Shown in pieces: positions 44,701 to 54,360 of a stretch of 64,000 bases of DNA; position 1 is the stretch's first letter; each line of letters starts with the position of its first letter. The DNA lies in the NCBI GenBank assembly GCA_026075535.2, contig AP026549.1, positions 1,922,001 to 1,986,000 of the forward strand, in the 5' to 3' direction. The DNA is from Tricholoma matsutake. Its lineage: Eukaryota; Basidiomycota; Agaricomycetes; Agaricales; Tricholomataceae. The translations under genes were made by a program, and so were the position numbers. The notes under the pieces are model-generated. The model was not told where the DNA came from, did not search any database, and worked only from the letters and a program-made list of their open reading frames with translations.

Positions 44701-46355
44701 GGGCTTTTGCATGTTCATGGCCACAAGGATGAATGCTTTTTTCGCTATGCTCCATCTTTCATTCCAGGGTCTGGCATTGTAGCAGGAGAAATACTTGAGT
44801 CTCTGTGGGCATCACTGAATTCCATTTCTCCGACGGTCAGAACAGTGACCTTGCCACATTGGGCAGAAATGCTTCATGATCATGCTACAGATTCAAATCA
44901 CAAGAAAATGCTTGGCATGACAGTCACACTCTGCTCAAAATCTCGGGAAGCCCTTGAGAACTCTACACAACTTGGCCAATACCATGGTGAACTAATGGCA
45001 GCATTCGGCCAACTGGCAATCAAACGATGGGAGGATGAAGTGAGGGCACCAGAATCCCAGAGGCTCACAGATATCAGGGTAATGGATATGTATGCCACTC
45101 GCATATCAGAAATGGCAGAGGCAGCGGGGACAGGATTGGCAGTGGGGATGGGATCGGCCTTAACTTCAGCATCGGCACTGGTTCAATCCATGGTCAAGGA
45201 GTGGATTGATTTTGCTATTCTTTTTGAACAGATGCAGTGAGTTGTACTGCCTACCACCAATCACAACCCATCATTGATTGTCACCAGGATTGAATTATGA
45301 GACAAAGTCCATCGACTTAGTAAATCACCTCACATTCTGACACGCAAGCTGTTGAACGGGAGAGAGAAGCTCTCACATCTCACATGGTAATCTTAATGCA
45401 GTTACAAAATGCTGCCAACATTGCCGATCATGACATTGCTCCCTCATGGATCACCCATGATAATGAAGGGGTATTTGATACCCCCAGTGACCTGGATGAT
45501 GACAGTGCTGTGGCATCAGGCCTGTCAGATCTCCCAGCCCACACACATGCTATTCCAGTTGAGGAGCAACAAGTATACCTCCCCTCTAATGGCAATCTTG
45601 CAGATGTAGAGATTAACCTCCGCAAGATCCAGGCAAACTGACTGCTGCACCAGCTGTGGGAGCTCATTGCTGACAAATCATTTCAATATTCACACATCAT
45701 TCGAGCGGCACCACGAAAGGGAGTTTGCACCCAGTCACGAGCTGTTGTCCACGAGTTGGTTAACAAAATTAGCTTGCATGCCCGAATGTATAACCATTTC
45801 CATAGCCAAATGCTGGCACTGGATTGTGATGATGACACATTGAGTATATTTCAGCAGTTATCCAAGCATGACCTCAATGCCAGCACAGCTATTTTGAATC
45901 CAAATGTACCTGGTTCCACCTCTGTTCATCTGTCCTGGATTTGGCATAATTCCCACATTCATACTGGTCTCATGGCCAATGCCAATGCCGTTCCCGTTCC
46001 CGTTCCCGATGCCATTGCCGATGCCGGCCGATTCTGGGAATGTAAATATATTTTGTAGCCATCCATATTCATTGTACTAACAATTTTCATAGTCAGGTGA
46101 GTACATTGGCTTCGTTCACAGGCTCAGAGAAATTGATGGAGGGAGGAATTTCTACTGGTCACATATGAAATGCAGTGGACTGTGCAGTATTTCATCTATC
46201 ACAGCCAACGGTGGCAGTCAGCCTCACAGTCTGAGAATACCCTTCCTGGTCTGCTAGCCTATGCTAATCACCAGCATGCTTCATGGTATGAATTAGCATT
46301 GAGGGCTGACAATGCATTTAGATCAACAAATGCCAATTATATCTCCCCTCTCTGA
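41789..46355 (+). pseudogene. KDZ transposase with CxC2 cysteine cluster, multi-exon, one stop and one LTR insertion
   Basis: The start MSLTRVPYKRKRRSKK lies at 41789. The CxC2 cluster follows at about 42210-42330: CNHCPFNKWAIWQCVDC, CRTCMHVTHR and NPFHRIECW. After an acidic and ADA-repeat insert comes IHHLVMVTCQCQGEH, then TGA at 42966-42968. The catalytic RNase-H fold gives VADGNFKADH near 44160, MLIYDIVCQY near 44605 and GEILESLWASLN near 44785, matching the D, D and E positions of the family. The C-terminus has ADKSFQYSHIIRAAPRKG, MQWTVQYFIYHS and ends ISPL at 46355. Introns near 44085-44140 and 44304-44386 splice cleanly. A solo LTR sits at 43017-43756. The enzyme would cut and paste the 16-kb element. 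Confidence 0.88.
43017..43756 (+). mobile_element. Solo LTR, 740 bp, with exact 5-bp target duplication TCACC
   Basis: The segment starts TGTTACAATTTTTGTT and ends GTCTTAACA, so it has TGTTA...TAACA ends. TCACC is repeated exactly at 43012-43016 and 43757-43761. It contains a TATATAAG promoter-like box near 43421-43428 and an internal series of GGAAAGCCTCC words around 43510-43710. It lies inside the KDZ transposase coding region. Subtracting it plus one TCACC joins LLPTSFT to NIWTLFTVQVLDHF in one frame. No related internal region is present, so it is a recombination product of an LTR retrotransposon. Confidence 0.92.
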
Positions 46356-46417
46356 CTGAAAAGGGCCACATGTACTATGTAAACATGATGTAAACACGAT
46401 TATCTTGATCACCAACC

Positions 46418-48315
46418 ATGACCATGTCAAACAAAAGTCTCTCAATCTTCAACCCTTTTTCTTTGCAATCGGGCCCGAAAGGGCAACTCCAAATGCAGAC
46501 TCAAGAGATCATTTGGTATGCAGAGTCCCAATTCCGTCAAGTTTTGTTGGAGTTAGACCAGGCAAACTTTGTAAAACAATGTTGGATGCAAAAAATTCTC
46601 TATGCCAAGCTTGTATGTTGAGATCTTTCCTAAAGGAAGTAGGTATACATCACTGACAAGTATGACAGATGTATGTCATGTCTTGGATCAGCATCGGCAC
46701 CTCCATCGGCCTTATGATGGATGTGCCAATCCTTCTTCGGTCCTTGGCCAACAGTCTTGCCGATGTGAATTTGGACCACCTACCCCTTGGATTCCATCTG
46801 TCTCTCTTGGCCTCGTTGGATGATGGTGTTTCCAGCAACAGTCCTAGCCATCTGGTGGATTCACATGTATGTGATTGGTGGAGCCACAATAGTGAACTGG
46901 CACTGGGGCAAATTTTCACCAGTGACACCCTGGATAAGTGCCTCGATCGCTATTGGCAGTATATCCCTGCCCCTGTGATCACCAGCTCACCGCTCACTGA
47001 TAGCCAGCCAGCAGACAATGCTGCCGATGGCTGAGCTGACTGCTGATCTTGCATCAACCTGCAGGCTCTCATTGGGGATTTGTTCAATGAAGCACACGGG
47101 ATGTGGGACTTCATAGATGGCTGCAAATCATCAGCAGAGGCTGCAATGAATGTGAATGTCAGGCAAGCAGCAGGGTTCCAACAGCTTCATGAGCTAGCCC
47201 TGCTCAAGGAGCTTCAGTCCGAACCACATAAGTTAACAATGGCAGCAGCAGCGGCATCAAAAAACAACTGTGGACATGCTGGGAGATGGTTGGCCATAAG
47301 AAGACAATTGGAACTGGTATCTGCACATGCACAGGCTGAACTTGAGTGCCTGAAGGCCCTTCCCCCAACCTCCTACAAGTGGACCTGGGGCATTGATATT
47401 GCAGAGAATGAGGTTTTAGCAATCAATCAGGCAACTGAGGGCAAGGGAAAGGCACAGCATTCTGGGTATGCAGGGTCTCTACCTGATGGCATGCAGCAAA
47501 AGAAGGACTGGTCAGATGCACCAAGTCTCCCAACAGTTGTCTCTGCCTACAGTCGACCACCCACGGTTACTGGTCACAATGCTGGCCTATATTTTTCAGA
47601 TGCTGAATCCGATGTGTCCAATGCTGGGACCGCTCCCATTGTTCCTGTCCCCGCTCCTGTTGTTCCTGTCCCTGCTCCTGTTGTTCCTGTCCCTGCTCCT
47701 GTTGTTCCTGGCCCTGCTCCCGTTGCTTCAGTCCCCATTGCCAATGCTGATCTCTCCCCTGCTGATCTCTCTGCTGCCAATGCCAATTCTGATTCCATCC
47801 CCGTTCCCACTACTGATCCCATCACCGCTGCTGCTGCCAATGCCGAGGCACTCATGGTTTGGCAAGGTGAAGATGGTGTAGCAAATGATGCTGATCAGCA
47901 TACCACCCTTCAGGCAGCCATGGCATATGGTTCTGATTCATCATCTGCCCCTACGGGTTCCCCAACCAACATTGATGCTGTTGACTTCTACCTCGATAAT
48001 TCTACCTCTTCATCTCCACCCTCAAATCCCCTATCAGCTTTTGCCACCGCGTCTGATGTGGCAGATGTTTTTCTCTCATCATCAGAGACAGATTCTACTG
48101 GACCTCAGGGTGAATCCAATGCCAATGCCAATGATGCCGGTGCCAATTCTGACTCATTGCACAATTTTAGTGATGAGTCCCCCAGCACCTCCCAGATAGA
48201 GCACCCCACTCCTTCTTGCATCACACTGCCCATCTATATTCATGCGGACTTTGATTATGTTGATGACACTTGGTTGCATGGCTCTGATGATATGGACACT
48301 ACAGATGATGGATGA
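46418..48315 (+). CDS. KDZ accessory gene 4, serine/proline/alanine-rich protein of unknown function
   Basis: Three blocks run in order on the plus strand: MTMSNKSLSIFNPFSLQSGP with EIIWYAESQFRQVLLELDQA (46418-46615), ILLRSLANSLADVNLDHLPL...DRYWQYIPAPVI (about 46680-47030), and 47080-48315. The last block is 411 codons with FQQLHELALLKELQSEPHKL, WLAIRRQLELVSAHAQAELE, then PVPAPVV units (47640-47730) and an acidic C-terminus ending HGSDDMDTTDDG. Introns presumably separate the blocks near 46620-46670 and 47035-47070. Low complexity comes from the same hexamer-type DNA repeats seen throughout the element. No known domain was seen. Confidence 0.5.
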
Positions 48316-48672
48316 TGCTCATTTATCTCATTTACATATTCTATACATGAACATGTAGTAATAATTGTTGGAACACCAAACATTTTCTGCCCGATCCCTA
48401 ATCCCGGTGCCGGTGCTGTGCTTAATTCTGATGCTGATCACTGATCTCATGAAGGTCTGTATTACGTGTCTGCTGCTGCCAATGTCAGTAAATTTTTAAT
48501 TTCTGCCAGTGCCAGTGCTGACCCATTTCATAGGTCTGCATACAACAAATGAATGATTGCTAATTGAGGCATTTATCATACATGTCACTATATAACCTTT
48601 GGCATCAGGAAATTTCCTTAGGCGGCATCAGCAGCATTGACCAACACCAATCGGGTGGGCAAGCTGATCCTG

Positions 48673-49026
48673 TTTGGTAGGTCTGCACTACATAGAAAAT
48701 CAGTATCATTGCCTATAGCTAGGCCATACAGTTTCCTATGCACATCTATCCATTAGCCTGCTGCCAATGCCATATATCTATGCCAATGCCGTTGCCATTG
48801 CCATTGCCATTGCCGAGTACCGTGTCCAATGCTATCTCTGATCTGTATATTAACATTCTTCATAGTGTATCACAAGCAAGAATTGTAAAAGTGTATTCAT
48901 TTGATACTAGTACATGTTATACATACTATGAGAGTGTTCGATGGCGTCCACCGAACCCGTATCATTCGGTACACTGTATGTGTTCGATAGACTGTATTAT
49001 TCGGTACATTGTAGCTTACCTATCTG
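48673..49026. repeat. Right terminal inverted repeat of the KDZ element
   Basis: This is the mirror of 32913-33315. It retains more CG dinucleotides than the left arm (for example GATGGCGTCCACCGAACCCG), so the left arm has decayed more. It includes an ATGCCAATGCCGTTGCCATT array near 48780-48810. Confidence 0.85.
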
Positions 49027-49033
49027 GCCATTG

Positions 49034-49220
49034 AAGCACAACCAATCCAATCTGGTGTCGATCATTGCTCGCCATCTGTGTGCTGTATATTGTATATGTA
49101 ATCCCCCGTGCTCAGGAGAACTCGGATCTGCCGTGCTGAAAGCAACGGCCCACTCAAACCAGTTGGTGATTTTGAACCTAATTAACACTTACATCCGTAG
49201 CTATATAGTACGTGACGAGG
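49034..49220 (+). pseudogene. Right part of a gene split by the KDZ element
   Basis: Directly after the KDZ target duplication the plus strand reads KHNQSNLVSIIARHLCA. A GTATATTG...GTGCTCAG intron of about 31 nt may follow, then ELGSAVLKATAHSNQLVILN and a stop near 49223. The left part lies at 32764-32912. The ELG-A-AHSNQ block recurs at 31107-31152. Confidence 0.45.
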
Positions 49221-50865
49221 GTTAAGTTGGATGATGGATCTAGTCAAATGGGCAGCTCGTAATCGTTAACGCGCTTCTATGAGTTGAATCTTCGTAGCTA
49301 CAGCTCATCAGTCATGCGGTTCCAACGTTCTGTGAGTGTCAGGTACCTAGGTACTACCAGCCTCAATTCCTTTAGTACATCTGGGATCAGCACTGATTGG
49401 CTTCGGTGCTACCTATTGTAAAGCAGGGATCTTTGGCCACACTTACGAATACACGCCATCGATCCGCGGATGATATACGAACTTTAGGAACTCTTCTTCA
49501 TCGGCTTACGCGGGCCCACTCTTCTCCTATCGAATCGTTACGAGGTGGCGTTTCCGATTCGATCCGATGTTTGAAATAAATGTTTTCGTCGTACTGATAA
49601 TGTTGAAGTTTGCATGTTGAGCAATGAGCGAAGCATGGAGGATCGATATATTGACGCGATCGCAGGTCCTCCAATATTCTCATCAGACGAGCAAGTGACT
49701 ACAGACATAGGATTGTGTATTAAACGCTTCTGGAATCTGAGTTGGAATCTTGCGGCACCGGCACGTGCCTTATATTTGGTATGCACGAATTGAGACACGT
49801 TGGAGACACGTCAACCTTCCGAGCTTCGACAAAATTTAACAATATAGGGGATCAACCGCGAAGATCGCCAAGTCTCAAGCGAGTTCGTAGATCGGGTTTC
49901 CATTTATGGTTTTCCTGGTGCAAGTTCCAACTATTACTGCATGCGAGGTTTTCGGAGGTCCATTTATGGTTTTCCTGGTGCAAGTTCCAACTATTACTGC
50001 ATGCGAGGTTTGGAGTTGTGGCTCGGATGGCTTCACACTGTTAGACCTGCCAGATGTACCATACACTGCCAGTCAGATGTGATTTTCCTAATGCTACTTA
50101 AGTTGTCTTGCAGTAATTTTTGCAGATTGATCCTCGTTGAACGGATCGTCGGCGATGTTTGGGCGATGTTCTAAATCCAGCCTAGTACGGAAGTTAACAG
50201 TGAATGCTCAACTCCAAATTCAATCTGGCACAAACTGACCCATCTTGCTCCGAGTCATTTCTAGCCCGATGCCCTCGTGCGGTGGTTGCAAGTAGTGCCA
50301 ACATGCAAACTCATTTGCTTTGGGTCAGGGAAACACGTAGGTGTGTGTCCTTTTCATGAAACGATGCTTTCGCTCTCAATACACTCGAGGACCGCCGGTG
50401 GTTTTCAATAGTATCCGATAAGAGCCCCCTGTGTCTTTCGTTTCCCGAGGTTGGGAACTATCTGGATGTATAAGGCTGATATCTCAACTTCGTGTTTACA
50501 TAGCCTCCAGATCTGCTGTTCACGTCGATAAAGGGGTCGTGGCGGTTTTCATATTGTCTTGTCCGACTCGCTAACCCCACAGCGGTTCCCCAAATTGCCA
50601 AGGCAATTCCATCCTGTCCTTGGACGGACGATATCCTGATTAGGACCATCACGATCCCTTCCAGCTTTTTGAAAGAATTTAGTCCATCCCATCATGTTTG
50701 TATTGAAATCCTGGTACGATTAGCTGCTCACAACTTTGCTCCGGTATGGAATCGACAATTTGCGTGGGCAGGTTAGAACATATAAAGGATGATCTTTTAC
50801 TTCTACCTTTTACTCATCCTTCCAGGACCGAGTTCACTCCCCACTACGCTACTTGATTCACGAGC
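49221..50865. other. Host-like CpG-containing DNA upstream of COQ2, genes unresolved
   Basis: CG dinucleotides are far more frequent here than in the transposon tracts, suggesting unmethylated host DNA. A perfect 52-bp direct duplication at 60-bp spacing occupies 49899-49950 and 49959-50010 (starts TCCATTTATGGTTTTCCTGG). A short open block ending at 49579 on the plus strand (LHRLTRAHSSPIESLRGGVS) could be the tail of a gene. No domain was recognised. Confidence 0.4.
50458..50691 (-). CDS. Possible small host gene, unidentified
   Basis: A minus ORF of about 64 codons starts near 50652 (MMVLIRISSVQGQDGIALAI) and ends QPYTSR with a stop at 50458. It contains one short hydrophobic segment (IALAIWGTAVGLA) followed by a charged tail rich in R, D and Y, a layout typical of small single-span mitochondrial proteins. 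An alternative upstream start at about 50691 in another frame (MMGWTKFFQKAGRDRD) could be joined by a frameshift or intron. Opposite strand to COQ2, head to head. No homologue is known to me. Confidence 0.3.
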   Translation of the reverse strand, partial: WDGLNSFKKLEGIVMVLIRISSVQGQDGIALAIWGTAVGLASRTRQYENRHDPFIDVNSRSGGYVNTKLRYQPYTSR

Positions 50866-52272
50866 ATGGGTCGCAGCGCTAGCACTGAAACAACATTTCT
50901 GCTCGTCCACAAATCTGCTCTTTGTTTGACTTCTATCACGGTTTCGGTCAGACCCTATCTCGAACTGATACGACTTGAGAAAGTACCAATTCTTTCCTAT
51001 CAGTGATCTTCCATCCTGACTCTGGTTCTTAGCCGACGGGAACTATTCTAATGTTTTGGCCATTTGGTATGTCGTCTGGCGTACCTTTGATTTCATGTAT
51101 AAAGAGTGCGTTTATCTTTAGCATGGGGTTTAACTATGGCTGCTTTCACGGCCAACCTCTCACTTAGAAGTTACCTGATACATCTGCTAAAGTGGCTTGT
51201 CGGCGCGTTCATCTTACGCAGTTCGGCCTGCACAATCAATGACATCTTTGATCGTGATATGGATGCATGTATAGGTCAGTTCGCCGCTTGTCAACATGAT
51301 GAGGCATCCATTTAACTACGTATCTAGAACGAACGAAAAACAGGCCGCTTGCCAGTGGACGCTTGTCCGTCTTCGCCGCTACTGTGTTTTTACTAATCCA
51401 ATATTGCATCGGAATCCTATTCTTTTATCTGACCATGGACGACCTCGCGTATGTAATTCCAACTTCTTCCAGTACGCTGCGCGTGACTGAAGACACTTCT
51501 AGGTTGTGGGTTGCGCTATTTCAACTACTTCCACTGTAGGCTTCAAGTACTCCAATCGAGAGTTTTCTCCTCATCTGCCTCTACGTCTAGATTCGCTATC
51601 TACCCGCTACTAAAACGAATTACGCACTGGCCTCAAGCCTGGCTAGGATTCGCCATGAATTTCGGTGTCATCACCTCTTGGGTGTCTATTATCGGATCGC
51701 TTCATAATATCCCTTTGCTCTATGCAGCAATGGCAGGGTGTTGGTGGTATGTTTTGGGATAAGTAGCTGACGGTACTAAAGCACGCTGATATTCGTTTAT
51801 CTTCAGCTGGACGATGCTGTATGGTATGACGTGTGCTTCTTTAAACATCCATCACTCATGCCTCCACAGACACTATTTACGCATGTCAAGATATGAATGA
51901 TGATGTCAAGGTTGGCGTACGCTCGACTGCCATCCTTTTTGGATCCTGGATTCGTCCTCTGTTGATGACGTGCGGCTTTACGTTTGTGGCGATGCTTGCC
52001 GTCGCAGGATATCTGAACGGTCAAAGCAACGTATATTTCATTCTCACTGTCGGTGGTACTGCTGCACATGTTGTATGGCAATTCATGACTGTTGATCTAG
52101 AAGCACCTCATAGCTGTTGGCGTGAGTTTCTTATTATATCTGATCATTGTTTGCCTTGAATTCGAGTCGTTCAGGTAATTTTAATCGTAACGGCTATCTA
52201 GGGTTGATTATATGGGGAGGGCTACTCATAGATTATCTTCTCAAGATCATCGCTCTTCAATGTCCAGCATGA
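50866..52272 (+). CDS. COQ2: UbiA-type polyprenyltransferase, COQ2-like (4-hydroxybenzoate polyprenyltransferase)
   Basis: Nine exons join in frame: 50866-50982, 51033-51066, 51122-51274, 51328-51448, 51503-51535, 51591-51746, 51807-51823, 51870-52121 and 52175-52272. They give a 326-residue protein with GT-AG introns of 46-60 nt. The first aspartate motif NDIFDRDMD is at residues 90-98, followed by ERTKNRPLASG. The second, DTIYACQDMNDD, is at 211-222. Hydrophobic segments fit a multi-span membrane enzyme. COQ2 joins the polyprenyl tail to 4-hydroxybenzoate in ubiquinone synthesis at the inner mitochondrial membrane. The chosen ATG gives only about 28 residues before VRPYLELIRLEK, a short presequence, so an upstream exon or a secondary-metabolism UbiA enzyme remains possible. 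No defects were found. Confidence 0.88.
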
Positions 52273-52332
52273 CATCGTTCGAACCGTTCACGTAACAAGA
52301 ACCACTTCTACGCTTTTGGTATTTAACAATAT

Positions 52333-54360
52333 TAGGGTTGTTCACAGTAGCCATTTTTGGGCCATTTTCGGCTCATTTTCAGCTTCATTTTTGGATCATT
52401 TTTGGGTGTTTGGCAGAAGAATGGTCAGAATGGACCGAAAAATGATGTGAAAAATGAAGCAAAAAATGGCTACTGTGAATGCTCTGAAATGCAAACATCT
52501 GGAAAATGAAGTAAAAATGCATTTTACCTACCTCCGGCAATGCTCGGCACATTCAAACTCCACCTCAAAGGACTTCACAAGATTATTAGCATGAGTTCAC
52601 CACCAGGCACCCATTGGCATACTTTCAAGGCTTTTATTTACAAGTTATCGAGGTGTGAGCAATGGGGATTATGTAGTAAATATATATATTCTTTTGTGCT
52701 ACTTACAAATAAAACTAAAAAAGAAAAACGGCTATGGCAGGTCTCCATACTTACCCAGTGATGAGGGGCCTCATTGTCGCCCCTGTTGTTTCATCATCCC
52801 CATCATTTCATCGTCTGTCATCCCCATCGTTTTATTGTCCCCATCATTGCTTTATCCCCATTGTTTCACCACCCCCACCTTCCCGTGACCCGTCATCCCC
52901 ATCATTGCTTTGTCCCCTTCATTTCGTTGTCCCTGTCACTTTGCCACCCCCATTGCTACCCCCACCTTCCCATCATCCCCATCATTTCATCATCCCCATC
53001 TTTTCGTCCCCATCATTTCATTGTCCCCATCATTTCATTGTCCCCATCATTTCATTGTCCCCATCATTTCATTGTCCCCGTCATTTCATCCTCCCTGTCA
53101 TCATCCCATTCCCATTCTTTATCCCTCCTCTATACCCCTGTCATCATTCTCATCAGCACCCACACTCCATCCTGCGAGCGGTGGCTCATAGGCATGGGAG
53201 TGGGTGCTGGGTGCTTGTCATCATCATCGTGGAGGTGGTGACAAACCATCAGCACCCAATCCACCCTGCGAGCAAGGGCTCGCAGTGGTGGGGGGTGGGT
53301 GCTGGGGTGCCATCTTATCCCCCTCGTCTCCATGCACCTGGTGTTGTACCCAAGATGCACCCATGATGCACCCTACGAGCAGTTGCTCATAGGCGTGGGG
53401 TGGGTGCCATGTCCCTCACTGCAGGCAGCATTATTGTCATTCCACCTGTGATCCACCCCATGAGCAGTTGCTTGTGAGGCTGGGGGCGGGTGGTGTGTCA
53501 TCTGTTGCCATTCTTGCTGGTTCTGGCATCCCCCGTGGTTCCTGCAGCTTTGGACAGCCATCATGGTCATCCCACCTACAATCCACCCCACGAGCAGTTG
53601 CTCATGAGGCTGGGATGGGTGGTGTGGTCATTGAGTCATCATCAGCGTGTGCTTGGTTGATGTTTCCCATTGGTGCCGTGGGTGCCGTGCATCAGTGACA
53701 TGACACCGAAAGAGGGGGGGTTGGCTGGTGCTTACCTGGTGGATGCCCCCTCTACAGGTCTCCCTGAGCCTAACCAAGACCCCTCGCATCCAATTTGAAT
53801 GGGGTGGAGGGGTAGCACAGGCGGGTGTGGGCCGTGGGTTGTGCAGCATCGGTGCCTGTCATTACCAGTAGTATAAATCCTAAAAATGAAAGATTACACT
53901 TAGTTAGTCTATAAAACAAAGAAATGAACAAAAAACATTATACCTCAAAGAGCCCAAACAACAGGTTGCCATTGTTTGGGCCACTCACAGCTCATGCAGG
54001 CTTTGTAATGGGCATGGGAGTGTAGTGATATGGTTGCATTGACAGGAGAGAGTTGAGGGAGGGAGGGAGTGGCAGCATCATGGAGTCGACATGGATGGCG
54101 GTGTGTGAGAGAGGGATTGATGTCGATGATGGCAATAGGCATCAGAGTGGAGTTTGAAAGAATGACAAAAATGGAATGTGAAAATGATAGTGAAAATGAT
54201 CATTTTTGCAAAAGCAAGGGTAGGGTTCGATTTTTCAAAAATGATCATTTTCGGGTTCATTCTCAGGTCATTCTGAAGTCCATTCTTGAAAAATGAGATT
54301 GAAAATGAAATCAAAAATGAGCCGAAAATGGCCCAAAAATGGCTACTGTGAACAACCCTA
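52333..54360. mobile_element. Non-autonomous insertion, GCCATTTTTGG family, about 2.0 kb
   Basis: The ends form an inverted repeat. TAGGGTTGTTCACAGTAGCC at 52333 mirrors GGCTACTGTGAACAACCCTA ending at 54360. Both continue inward with CATTTTTGGGCCATTTTCGG words for about 50 bp. An internal partial copy of the right end lies at about 52464-52478. The middle contains an ATTGTCCCCATCATTTC array (52790-53110) and at least five GAGCAGTTGCTC-type cassettes (53165-53620). Flanking 8-mers AACAATAT and TTAAATAG do not match. It lies about 60 bp downstream of the COQ2 stop codon and may provide or disturb its 3' end. Confidence 0.8.

Larger units (their letters stand above)
32913..49026 (+). mobile_element. 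KDZ (Kyakuja-Dileera-Zisupton) DNA transposon, 16.1 kb
   Basis: The ends are a long inverted repeat. CACATAGGTAAGCTACA at 32913 matches the reverse complement of the DNA ending at 49026 (CAGATAGGTAAGCTACA). Similarity runs inward for about 350-400 bp to the shared TTTGGTAGGTCTGC word (33300-33315 and 48673-48690). GCCATTG flanks both sides (32906-32912 and 49027-49033), consistent with a target duplication of 7-8 bp. Inside are the KDZ transposase gene (41789-46355), two accessory genes on the plus strand and two on the minus strand, all threaded with GGCATT/GGCATC hexamer arrays. The element contains a solo LTR (43017-43756) and another insertion (37215-39440). One internal stop and the LTR make the copy non-autonomous today. 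Confidence 0.88.

Noticed and set aside
47468..47881. Second-frame proline/leucine-rich ORF over the PVPAPVV region
   Set aside because: It is an out-of-frame shadow of the 411-codon block of the KDZ accessory gene, caused by its repeat.
32913..49026. TET/JBP dioxygenase gene expected as KDZ cargo
   Set aside because: No HxD...H dioxygenase pattern was found in any frame of the element.
50866..52272. COX10 (heme O synthase) as identity of the prenyltransferase
   Set aside because: The motifs NDIFDRDMD with ERTKNRPLASG and DTIYACQDMNDD are the COQ2 pattern. The COX10 motifs are absent.
52333..54360. 8-bp target duplication for the GCCATTTT element
   Set aside because: The flanks AACAATAT and TTAAATAG do not match even with shifts, so none is claimed.
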